From assembly GCA_028683555.1 (NCBI GenBank), contig JAQUHN010000004.1:1-63576 (forward strand): DNA of 63,576 nucleotides. The letters run 5' to 3'. Positions 53,961-62,197 of the stretch are shown piece by piece. Numbering within the stretch: the stretch's first letter is position 1; every line of letters starts with the position of its first letter. The notes below the pieces were generated by a model. It saw nothing but the letters and a program-made list of their open reading frames with translations, had not been told where the DNA came from and ran no database searches. A program made the translations under genes and the position numbers. This DNA is from Geobacteraceae bacterium (GTDB lineage: Bacteria > Desulfobacterota > Desulfuromonadia > Geobacterales > Geobacteraceae).

Positions 53961-56033
53961 ATGCAGTACAAATTTGAAGATATTTACGATATTCCACAGA
54001 TTCGCGAAATGTCACAAAGGTTTTCCGACCTCATGGGGATATCTTCGGCCATCATAGGCGTGGATGGCACCATCTGGGTGAAATGCAATTGGCAGGATAT
54101 ATGTGATAACTTTCACAGAAAACATCCTGCGACGTGCAGGAGATGTGAAGAGAGCGACACCTGTTTACCACCCAAATATCTCGAAAATAGCGACACCGTC
54201 ATATATTGCTGTCAGAACGGACTTATGGAAGTTGCAGCTCCCATCAGAATCCAAGGTGAGCATGTCGCCAACCTCTATATGGGTCAGTTTCTGTTACAAC
54301 CACCCGATATAGCTTTCTTCATGCAGCAAGCTCGTAATTTCGATTTTGACGAAACCGAATACATTCAAGCCCTTTTAAAAGTCCCGGTCTTTAACGAACA
54401 CAAGGTCAAAGCCGTTACCGATTATTTTTCCAAACTTGCGGTTGTCCTCGGCGAAATGGGTCTCAGCCAGACCAGGCTGCTACAAGCAAATGAGCACCTT
54501 AGAAGTTCCGAGCAGCGCTATCGCCTCGTTGTCGAAAATGCCGAAGGCGCAATTATGGTGATCCAAAATGACACCATTGTTTTCACAAACAACAAAGTGA
54601 TTGACGTCATCGGGGAAGGTAATAATATTTTCACCTTCATTCATCCTGAAGATAAAACCGCATTCAAAAGCTTTCTCGTTCGAACTTTCTACGGTACTTC
54701 CAGGAATCCCTTGGAGAGTACGCGCATCATGATCGACTCGACGAGGACAAAATGGGTACAAACCAACGCCGTTGCAATGGAGTGGCAGGGAGAGCGGGCG
54801 CTACTGTTATATATGAGTGACGTAACCTCCCGGAAAGAAGCAGAACAGGCGGTAAGAAAAGCACAGCATGAATTGGTTAATGCCCAGAAAATGGAAGCAA
54901 TCGCCAATCTTGCTACAGGAGTGGCCCACGATTTTAACAACTTTGCACAGATCATCGGCACCAATGTGGAACTACTGCTTGCAAACGAAAGTAAAAGCAG
55001 CCCCATTTATTGCAAACTGAAGGAAATCGAATTAGCGGTAATCAAAACCAGCGAGTTGACCCAACGACTCCTGATGTTCCGCGATGCGCAGGAATGCCCG
55101 CGTCAATCCGTAGACATCAACCAACTCATTGAACAGGTGATCCACTCTCTGAAAGCCCTGCTTCCTTCGACCATTGAACTCAATCTAGACCTGAATGCCG
55201 AAAGCAGAGTAAAAAATGGCGAACCGGTACAACTCTTCCAAATCTTCATGAACCTGATTCTCAATGCTAAAGACGCCATGCCCGACGGCGGAGAGATCTT
55301 CATTGAAACTCAGGATTTTATTGCTACCAGCAGTGATATGGATCAGAATCCCAACATTCAGCCAGGCCGGTATTTGCGCGTTCGTGTACTGGACGAAGGA
55401 CATGGCCTGTCCAATGAGGACCTGATACACCTTTTCGAACCCTTTTACACCAGTAAACAACCAGAACAGGGAACCGGCCTAGGTTTAACGACCGTCTATA
55501 ACTTTGTAAAAAACCACTCAGGTCACATCACCTGTGGTAACGAAGCCGGGAAAGGCGCATGCTTTACCGTTATGCTTCCGGCCACCCAGATCACCAATCA
55601 ACTGATCAGACTTCCTATTGGAGGATACGAAACCCTACTGCTCGTCGATGACGACCCCTATATTCTCCACCGCGGGAAAGAATATCTGCACAGTTATGGT
55701 TATACTGTTCTAGAAGCACTCTCAGGAGAAGAAGCCTACGAAATTTATTGTCAAAACCAGGACGCCATTAAAGTTGTTATCATGGATCTAATCATGCCAG
55801 GCATGGGCGGTGAAAAATGTATTGAAGAATTGCTACAAATCGATCCATTTATTAACATTCTTGTTGCTAGTGCCTATTTGACCGACGATTTCATCCGGAA
55901 TCAAGATATCAAGGCAAAAATCAAAGGCTTTGTTGCGAAGCCTTATATCAAAGGACGTCTTTTGCATGCAATACGTAACGCTATCGACTCCAATCCAAAT
56001 GAGCCAAAAGAAGATTGTCCAAAGATCCCGTAA
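53961..56033 (+). CDS. PocR-domain hybrid sensor histidine kinase
   Basis: 690 residues, no membrane segment, so a cytoplasmic sensor. Residues 1-165 are a PocR sensory domain: IREMSQRFSDLMGISSAIIG, the cysteine-bearing CNWQDIC..HPATCRRCEESDTC and CCQNGLMEVAAPIRIQGEHVANLYMGQF. Known PocR responds to 1,2-propanediol. A PAS domain (about 180-295) follows, then HisKA (H323 in GVAHDFNNF), HATPase_c (NLILNAKDAMPDGG, GTGLGLTTV) and a C-terminal receiver (LLVDDDPY, D609 in IMDLIMPG, K660). It has no DNA-binding output of its own. It diverges from the glycyl-radical operon and precedes an XRE regulator, suggesting it senses the substrate or inducer of that operon. Its base composition is visibly more A/T-rich than the surrounding genes. 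Confidence 0.93.
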   Translation: MQYKFEDIYDIPQIREMSQRFSDLMGISSAIIGVDGTIWVKCNWQDICDNFHRKHPATCRRCEESDTCLPPKYLENSDTVIYCCQNGLMEVAAPIRIQGEHVANLYMGQFLLQPPDIAFFMQQARNFDFDETEYIQALLKVPVFNEHKVKAVTDYFSKLAVVLGEMGLSQTRLLQANEHLRSSEQRYRLVVENAEGAIMVIQNDTIVFTNNKVIDVIGEGNNIFTFIHPEDKTAFKSFLVRTFYGTSRNPLESTRIMIDSTRTKWVQTNAVAMEWQGERALLLYMSDVTSRKEAEQAVRKAQHELVNAQKMEAIANLATGVAHDFNNFAQIIGTNVELLLANESKSSPIYCKLKEIELAVIKTSELTQRLLMFRDAQECPRQSVDINQLIEQVIHSLKALLPSTIELNLDLNAESRVKNGEPVQLFQIFMNLILNAKDAMPDGGEIFIETQDFIATSSDMDQNPNIQPGRYLRVRVLDEGHGLSNEDLIHLFEPFYTSKQPEQGTGLGLTTVYNFVKNHSGHITCGNEAGKGACFTVMLPATQITNQLIRLPIGGYETLLLVDDDPYILHRGKEYLHSYGYTVLEALSGEEAYEIYCQNQDAIKVVIMDLIMPGMGGEKCIEELLQIDPFINILVASAYLTDDFIRNQDIKAKIKGFVAKPYIKGRLLHAIRNAIDSNPNEPKEDCPKIP

Positions 56034-56063
56034 AAAGCTTGACCTAAACAGAATTTAAACGTC

Positions 56064-56092
56064 TTGACTTTAACCAATTAAGTCGTTACTTT
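56064..56092 (+). promoter_or_regulatory. Putative promoter of the XRE gene with operator-like spacer
   Basis: TTGACT (56064-56069), 17-bp spacer, TACTTT (56087-56092). The spacer contains AACCAATTAAGT (56072-56083), whose complement includes TAATTGGTT, close to the TAATTAGTT repeat of the glycyl-radical promoter and in the same position relative to the hexamers. Confidence 0.45.
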
Positions 56093-56207
56093 TATCATAT
56101 AGTGTGAGTTTCTTTAGTTGCTAGAGGGTGCTGGCAAAACGAACCGGCTTCCCCCAACAGTGTTTATTTTTATATAAATGCTTACATGTTACAGAAAGGA
56201 CACTGTC

Positions 56208-56516
56208 ATGGAATATTCTGTCGGAGCATTTATCAAAAAAAGGCGGGAAGAACTGAAAATGACTCAAACAGAGCTAGGTAAAGCGCTCGGATATCGTTAC
56301 GGAAATTTCATCGGTTATCTTGAAAACGGCAAAGCCGTATTTCCCGTTGAAAAATGGGAAGAATACGCGCAAGTGCTCAATACTCCCAAACATGAATTTC
56401 TAAAAATCATATTCCAGGAAAAATATCCGAGCATGATGGACTACTTAGATTTTCATCCTGCGCAAAAAAGCATGGAAATGTCACCACCCAAAAGTATGTC
56501 GACAAGTGACAAATGA
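56208..56516 (+). CDS. Small XRE-family helix-turn-helix regulator
   Basis: 102 residues. The HTH_3 domain spans residues 6-62: GAFIKKRREELKMTQTELGKALGY, then the recognition helix region RYGNFIGYLENGKAVFPVEKWEEYAQVL. A C-terminal tail of about 35 residues has no known domain. AAAGGA precedes the ATG. Directly downstream of the PocR kinase but with its own likely promoter. It is the only DNA-binding protein in this locus, so it is the best candidate to bind the repeated TRATTRGTT elements; that link is inferred. Confidence 0.88.
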   Translation: MEYSVGAFIKKRREELKMTQTELGKALGYRYGNFIGYLENGKAVFPVEKWEEYAQVLNTPKHEFLKIIFQEKYPSMMDYLDFHPAQKSMEMSPPKSMSTSDK

Positions 56517-56623
56517 CAAAGGCAATGCTTTTTCGTTTCAAATTACGAGGGACAAGTAAAAGCAAGAGGCTTAACAGATAAGAACAGAAAAGGACTTTAA
56601 AATAGACAGGACTTTATATAATA

Positions 56624-56656
56624 GTGGGACTTTTCATTGAGAAAAGTCCCACTTTT
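56624..56656 (+). terminator. Terminator of the XRE transcript
   Basis: GTGGGACTTTTC / GAAAAGTCCCAC perfect 12-bp stem with an ATTGA loop followed by TTTT. Confidence 0.9.
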
Positions 56657-57006
56657 GGATTATGGCTCCCCAGCGTGGACAAAACTTGGCGCTTCGAAGA
56701 TAATATTCCCTGTGACGATTCAATAAGCAACGGCGCTACCCTCTGCCATCGGTAATCGCTCAACGGGATTCAAACTGCCCGCCCCTGGTCTTCACGAATA
56801 ATCTTGCGCAAAGTCTCTTCAAGACTGCCTGAATCTTTCGAGAGATACTCTTGCAAAGCATCATTAATCGAGGGATGGTGTAATGATTTCTGTCAACACA
56901 TCGCTACATCGAAGCAGACAGGGAAAAACAACCAAAGCTTATCCAAAAGATTAATTGGGTGAAGTTTTCAACAGCAGATTTTTTCAATTCATTTACGGCA
57001 AACCGC
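56657..57006. other. Intergenic region with a possible gene relic
   Basis: About 350 bp between the XRE terminator and the clpV stop. On the minus strand, 56892 to 56770 reads about 40 protein-like residues (with SINDALQEYLSKDSGSLEETL) up to a stop, but a stop codon lies just upstream and there is no start, so at most this is a decayed 3' fragment. I do not recognise its family. Nothing else is evident. Confidence 0.3.
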
Positions 57007-59634
57007 TCATCCGAAAAACCGCATTGAAAACCCGCCGTCCTTTGCTGTACCCAAGCAAACCGAAGAAGGCATTGCCCCATCCCCCATGCGAGACAAAATC
57101 TGCGCCGAGAGTTGCGGCAGAAGCGTACCGTGCATAATATGCTCGATGTTGCGGGCCCCGGTTTCCACCTCGGTGCAGCGGGCCGCCAACCGCTCCACGA
57201 CCCCCCTGGAATACGACAGTCGCATTTTGTTGTTTTCCTGCAACCGGGCGGCAAGTTTTTCCAAGCGGAGGGTAACGATCTGTTTCATGAAGGACGATTC
57301 GAGCAGGTAGTAGGGAACGATAGTCATGCGAGCCAAGAGCGCCGGTTTAAAATGGCGTGAAAGAATCGGTCTGACAGCCGCCGCCAGGTCTTGTGGCTCG
57401 GGTCGATCGGTCCCGCTGCATAATTGACTGATGATATCGGAGGCGAGATTGCTGGTAAGGAACAGGACGGTATTTTTGAAATCGATATCGCGCCCTTCAC
57501 CGTCAGACAGCGTTCCCTTGTCGAACACCTGGTAGAAGAGATTGACCACGTCGAGGTGGGCCTTTTCCACCTCGTCCATGAGGACCACGGAATAAGGCTG
57601 GCGGCGTACCGCTTCGGTCAACACGCCGCCTTCGCCGAAACCCACGTAACCGGGCGGCGAGCCGATCAAGCGGCTCACGGTGTGCGCCTCCTGGAACTCA
57701 CTCATATTTATCGTGGTGAGAAAGCGGTCACCGCCAAACAGCAGGTCAGCCACCGCCAGGGCGGTTTCGGTCTTGCCGACACCGGAGGGACCGACCAGCA
57801 GGAAAATCCCCTGGGGTCGGCAGGGGTCATTCAAACCGGTCCTGGCGGCACGGACAGCCTGACATATTATATGAAGTGCTTCGTCCTGGCCCTTGATTCT
57901 GCCACGCAGATCATTCTCCAACTGCATGACGTTGCGCGCCTGGTCCCGCAGCACCCTGCCAAGCGGGATACCGGTCCAATCGGACACCACCTTGGCCACC
58001 ACATCGGGATCCACCTCGATCCGGAGCAGCGGAGCTTCGCCTTGCAACCGGTTCAGTGCGTCAGTCACATGGGCAATCTCTTTCCTGATTTCCATCTGCG
58101 GCTCTTCTGTTTCATCCTCCGCGAGCATGGCACCCAGCTTACGGCGAAGCGCCACCAGTCGATGGGCAAGTTCCTGCTCCTTTTTCCAGCGCCCGGTTAT
58201 TTCCGACAGCTCACTTCGCAGGGCAGTCAGGCGTTCCTCCAGCACTAGACAGCGATATTCTTCGATTTCATGTCCGTGCAACCGGTCCCGCTCCAGAGCT
58301 TTCTGCTCCCGCTCCAGTGCCTGGATAGCCCGTTCTTTATCTTCCACCAGCGAGGGTTTTGCCGTAAGGAGAATCTTCACCCGCGCCGTACTGGTGTCCA
58401 GGAGATCGACCGCCTTGTCTGGCAACTGCCGGCCCGAGATGTAGCGGCCGGAAAGCTCGGCCGCGGCGACAATGGCATCGTCCCGCACCGTCACCCCGTG
58501 GGCCGTTTCGTATTTTTCCTTCAGCCCGCGCAAGATCAGCGCCGCTGTTTCCACTGACGGCTCATCCAGCTTTACCGGTTGAAAACGGCGAGCCAGAGCA
58601 GCATCTTTCTCAAAATATTTCTTATACTCCGACCAGGTAGTAGCGGCAATAGTGCGCAACTCGCCCCGGGCCAGGGCCGGCTTGAGCAGGTTGGCCGCGT
58701 CACCGCCACCGGCCTGGGCACCGGCGCCGATCATGGTGTGGGCCTCGTCGATGAACAGGATGATCGGCTTTGGCGAGGCCTTGATCTCGGCTATCACCGA
58801 CTTCAGACGATTCTCAAACTCACCCTTGACCCCTGCCCCTGCCTGAAGCAACCCCATATCGAGACCGAGCACTGACACCTCGCGAAGGAAATCGGGCAGA
58901 TCTCCCTCTACGATACGCAGGGCAAGCCCTTCGACAACAGCCGTCTTGCCAACTCCCGCCTCGCCGACCACAATGGGATTGTTTTTCCGCCGCCTGGCGA
59001 GGATATCGATCATTTGCGCTATTTCCCGGTCTCTGCCGAATACCGGATCGATCTCTCCGTTCCTCGCCTTGTCGGTGAAATCGGTGCAGAAACGGCTGAG
59101 GGCGGTGGTTCCGGCCGGTGTCGCGTCATCCCGTATCGGCTTTTCTTCAGGCAATGAATCTTCCAGCGACCCCTGCACGATACCACCGAACTGCTTCAGC
59201 AGGGCGTCCCTGCCAATGGCGCGAAGCGTATCGACATAAGCCCCTTCAGCCAACTGGAGCGGCTTTGCCAGCAGCGCCGCCAGCAAAGCCCCGGACCTGA
59301 TCTGCCGCTGCGACAGATCGATGGAGGAAATGAGCCAGGCATCCTGGCACCATTGAATGAGAAGCGGGGAGAAAACCGGTTTGCCGGAGTTTCCCGAAGC
59401 GAACCCCTCGATGGTCGATTCAATCGCTCGCTGCACAACCGACGGATCGATGTCGAAATGTCGCAGAATCGGCTGCAGATCGCCCAGCGGTTCCTCCAGC
59501 AATCTGATGAACAGATGTTCCACCGTTACCTCGTAATGGGTCCGGGAGACGCACAGACCGGCCGCCCCTTCCAGGGCGCGGGTGCAGGCAGGGTTCAGAC
59601 GGGACAGCAGGTTTTTTATGTCGACACTCAACAT
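57007..59634 (-). CDS. clpV: Type VI secretion AAA+ ATPase ClpV (TssH)
   Basis: About 875 residues. ClpV disassembles contracted type VI sheaths. An N-terminal Clp-N domain (LNPACTRALEGAAGLCVSRTHYEVTVEHL) is followed by AAA-1 (GEAGVGKTAVVEGLA, FIDEAHTMIGAG), a ClpB-like middle coiled coil (RAIQALEREQKALERDR..), AAA-2 (GPSGVGKTETALAVADLL, LMDEVEKAH, YVGFGEGGVLTEAVRR) and a C-terminal domain. The GAQAGGGDAANLLKPALARGEL stretch is typical of ClpV rather than ClpB. The ATG at 59634 has AAAGGA upstream; the frame is open further but without a site. No other core tss gene is in the window. Confidence 0.93.
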   Translation of the reverse strand: MLSVDIKNLLSRLNPACTRALEGAAGLCVSRTHYEVTVEHLFIRLLEEPLGDLQPILRHFDIDPSVVQRAIESTIEGFASGNSGKPVFSPLLIQWCQDAWLISSIDLSQRQIRSGALLAALLAKPLQLAEGAYVDTLRAIGRDALLKQFGGIVQGSLEDSLPEEKPIRDDATPAGTTALSRFCTDFTDKARNGEIDPVFGRDREIAQMIDILARRRKNNPIVVGEAGVGKTAVVEGLALRIVEGDLPDFLREVSVLGLDMGLLQAGAGVKGEFENRLKSVIAEIKASPKPIILFIDEAHTMIGAGAQAGGGDAANLLKPALARGELRTIAATTWSEYKKYFEKDAALARRFQPVKLDEPSVETAALILRGLKEKYETAHGVTVRDDAIVAAAELSGRYISGRQLPDKAVDLLDTSTARVKILLTAKPSLVEDKERAIQALEREQKALERDRLHGHEIEEYRCLVLEERLTALRSELSEITGRWKKEQELAHRLVALRRKLGAMLAEDETEEPQMEIRKEIAHVTDALNRLQGEAPLLRIEVDPDVVAKVVSDWTGIPLGRVLRDQARNVMQLENDLRGRIKGQDEALHIICQAVRAARTGLNDPCRPQGIFLLVGPSGVGKTETALAVADLLFGGDRFLTTINMSEFQEAHTVSRLIGSPPGYVGFGEGGVLTEAVRRQPYSVVLMDEVEKAHLDVVNLFYQVFDKGTLSDGEGRDIDFKNTVLFLTSNLASDIISQLCSGTDRPEPQDLAAAVRPILSRHFKPALLARMTIVPYYLLESSFMKQIVTLRLEKLAARLQENNKMRLSYSRGVVERLAARCTEVETGARNIEHIMHGTLLPQLSAQILSRMGDGAMPSSVCLGTAKDGGFSMRFFG

Positions 59635-59710
59635 ATGTAATCCTTTCTTTCGGGGGGGATCGAAGAACTTCAGGAGAGAAACACTCCGCACAGGACTCGT
59701 TTCATTTGTA

Positions 59711-60856
59711 TCAGGCCATATTTTGCACCATCCGAGCTTCCGCAACGGTAATTTCAGGGGGAATCGGCAGAATTGCTCGCCAGACTATGGCGATTTTCAT
59801 CGAATCAGGCTCGACAATCACAGTATCAAGCTTCGCGGCAACGGATGCGGTTTTGCCGCTTTCAAAACGGACGTTCAGAACCAGTTTATCAACCGGCAGG
59901 GTAAACCGGAGAGTCCCTCCAGGCGTCAAGTTGGTGAGCGTTATTTCCTCTCCGCCTGCAAGATGTGGTGTCTGCATATCCTGGTTTGCCCCGTTCCAGT
60001 ACGCCATGTCGAAATTCTCTGGGAAGTCAGGCCAGCGTGTTTCGAGCCAGGCGTCGTCATAGGTTCCGGCCAGTTGCAGTCGCTGCTTCCATGCCTTGGC
60101 AATGACGCCGAAACCCTGGGGAGGTGGGTTTTCACCAAACGCGATACCCGGATTCTCCGGAGCATCGATTTGCGGCGCCTGAATCCTTTTGAGCTTTTTC
60201 GCTTTCAGATACCACGCTTCGGTGAAGCCGATGCCAAGGGGGTTGCTTTCGCAGCAGGTATGGGCAAGCGGCGCCTTTTCCGGACCCTCGGGATGACGGT
60301 CGCGCTGCTCCGGCATCAGGCGGAACTCTTCCTTGACTCGATCACTGACCGGGTCGCCAAGAGGGATTCTGCATTCCCCGCCGAAAGCATACTCATAGCG
60401 AATCGGTAACGTGGTAATCGGTGCGGTTGGCGGTTTGAGATGCCACTTCCCCGTCAGGCTTTTCTCCCAGAAGCGCGGCCCGGTGATGAACAGGTTCTTA
60501 TCCAGAACCATCTGCCCCGTTTCTCCGTTCTCCCGAGGTGCTCCGGTTATCCTTACCCCGACAGTGAATCCGAGAGAAGGCGTCCCTCCCGGTGCGTAGG
60601 CAGTTGCGTTCACGATCACGTCGCATCTTGGCTTGTACGGAACCAGGTCGCTTTCCTGCCGCACACTACTTTTGTTGATCTCGCCGAAATACTCATCCGT
60701 CAGGACTATCGGTTTCTGCTGATCAGCGACGGCAAGCGCACCATCCTCAAGTATGTTGTAAGTCGCGCGCACGATCACAACATCGGAAGACTGTCCGTGT
60801 TGGTCGGTCGCTTGAAAGGCGATGGCGGGAAACTGTGTGGTGTTGGTGAATTGCAT
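59711..60856 (-). CDS. DUF2169-domain protein (T6SS accessory)
   Basis: 381 residues with the DUF2169 pattern: FPAIAFQATDQHGQSSDVVIVRATY, VLTDEYFGEINKSSVRQESDLVPYKPRCDVIVNATAYAP, LPIRYEYAFGGE and NPLGIGF. Members are found beside VgrG, PAAR and effector genes and are thought to help load effectors, by association rather than by shown mechanism. It precedes clpV on the same strand by 76 bp. Confidence 0.88.
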   Translation of the reverse strand: MQFTNTTQFPAIAFQATDQHGQSSDVVIVRATYNILEDGALAVADQQKPIVLTDEYFGEINKSSVRQESDLVPYKPRCDVIVNATAYAPGGTPSLGFTVGVRITGAPRENGETGQMVLDKNLFITGPRFWEKSLTGKWHLKPPTAPITTLPIRYEYAFGGECRIPLGDPVSDRVKEEFRLMPEQRDRHPEGPEKAPLAHTCCESNPLGIGFTEAWYLKAKKLKRIQAPQIDAPENPGIAFGENPPPQGFGVIAKAWKQRLQLAGTYDDAWLETRWPDFPENFDMAYWNGANQDMQTPHLAGGEEITLTNLTPGGTLRFTLPVDKLVLNVRFESGKTASVAAKLDTVIVEPDSMKIAIVWRAILPIPPEITVAEARMVQNMA

Positions 60857-60871
60857 GGAGTTTTTCTCGAA

Positions 60872-62182
60872 TCATCCTAGGAGATATTGCGCATAGAGAG
60901 GCGCGCCATAGGTGACGATCAGGTATAAAACGCCGCTCGTAGCCATGAGCTTCAGAACCCAGGGGACAAATCCCCGGCAGGGAATCTCCACCATCTTTTC
61001 CACGGTCCAGAGCGTTAGGAAGATACCGGCAATGATCTGGACCGACGGAACACCGGCAAGCGCCCCGCCGATGACACCAATGAAGCAGACGACAAGCGCT
61101 ATTGCCTGCATGGGCACCCATGCCGTCCGTTTCTGGTAGCGCGTCGAACTGGCGATGAGAAGGCCCAGATAACCGACGAAACCGCCGACAATGAGCCCGC
61201 CCGACTCGAATACGTGAATAAGCGGATTCACGCTGCTTACCGCTTGCAGACACATGAATAAGGTCATAACGGCGAGGCCGGCAGATGTAGCCCGGGCCAG
61301 GGCATCGTTGTTCCTGAAACCTACCGCATACCCCATGGGTAGCACCTCTCCGGCAAAACCGAGCAGCGTCATAAGCGACAGCACGGCGGCAGCGCCCAGC
61401 CAACTGCTGCCGGTTATCAATGCAGCGACCCCGAAAACCGTCATCATGACGGCGGGGCAGATATACTGCGTGTAAAACTTCCCGAGATCGAATTTGCTTG
61501 CACTCTCGTTTTCGTAATTCTCGAAGAACTCCCGGTGGGTGAGGTAGGTCAGGCCGAGACCGCCTCCGACCAGGAGACAGGCGGCCAATGCGGAAAACTG
61601 GTTGGCGGATACGATTCCCGCGCCCTGGCTGCCCAGAATGGCAATGCCGCAGAGGTAGAGGGCAGTTTCCCAGGTTTCCCTGGGAAGTGCGCTCAAAACA
61701 ATAATGAGGTGTTTGCCGATCAGCAGGATGCCAAGTATGGTAAAAACCGCGATCAGGCCCAGGCGCAGAAAGTCGATACTCTCGAAAAAACTCTTCATCC
61801 GCTCGGCTGAGGTTTTCATGGCGGTCGCGTCGGAAGGACTGATCTTCATGAGAGAAGCTTCGGTAACTGGTTTAGGCAGCCCCTTGTTGAGGCGGCTCAG
61901 AATTCGGGCGACACGCGCCTCGGCCGCTCCGGCGGCGATATCTCCGTCCTTCGCCGCGTCACGGATCTCGGAAATCCTGATTTGGGCTTGAATTAGGGAG
62001 TCAATCTGTTCGGGCGCATAAAGCTCCCCCCGCCCTTCCGCCAGGCAGGAACCGGCACAGGGCCACAACAGCGCGAAAAGCAGAACAACCAGGGGAACAT
62101 GGATAAATACGGCAATTCCCCGCAAATACCCAAGCTGGGCAGGCAGCAGAGACGCAGCAATCGATTGAACAAGTATTTTCAT
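60872..62182 (-). CDS. Multi-pass membrane protein of unknown function in the T6SS operon
   Basis: 436 residues. An N-terminal signal or anchor (VFIHVPLVVLLFALLWPCAGS) leads to an external charged region (residues 45-130), then about nine to ten hydrophobic segments (for example LGLIAVFTILGILLIGKHLIIVL, ALAACLLVGGGLGLTYL, VGGFVGYLGLLIAS). No family recognised. AAGGA lies six bases before the ATG, 15 bp after the stop of the ankyrin gene, so they are one operon. It might be an immunity or membrane-anchoring partner of the neighbouring repeat protein; that is speculation. Confidence 0.7.
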   Translation of the reverse strand: MKILVQSIAASLLPAQLGYLRGIAVFIHVPLVVLLFALLWPCAGSCLAEGRGELYAPEQIDSLIQAQIRISEIRDAAKDGDIAAGAAEARVARILSRLNKGLPKPVTEASLMKISPSDATAMKTSAERMKSFFESIDFLRLGLIAVFTILGILLIGKHLIIVLSALPRETWETALYLCGIAILGSQGAGIVSANQFSALAACLLVGGGLGLTYLTHREFFENYENESASKFDLGKFYTQYICPAVMMTVFGVAALITGSSWLGAAAVLSLMTLLGFAGEVLPMGYAVGFRNNDALARATSAGLAVMTLFMCLQAVSSVNPLIHVFESGGLIVGGFVGYLGLLIASSTRYQKRTAWVPMQAIALVVCFIGVIGGALAGVPSVQIIAGIFLTLWTVEKMVEIPCRGFVPWVLKLMATSGVLYLIVTYGAPLYAQYLLG

Positions 62183-62197
62183 GAATCATCCTTCACA

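Noticed and set aside
56770-56892. Short minus-strand frame upstream of the clpV 3' end as a real gene
   Set aside because: It has no start codon or ribosome-binding site and is closed by a stop at its 5' side; kept only as a possible relic.
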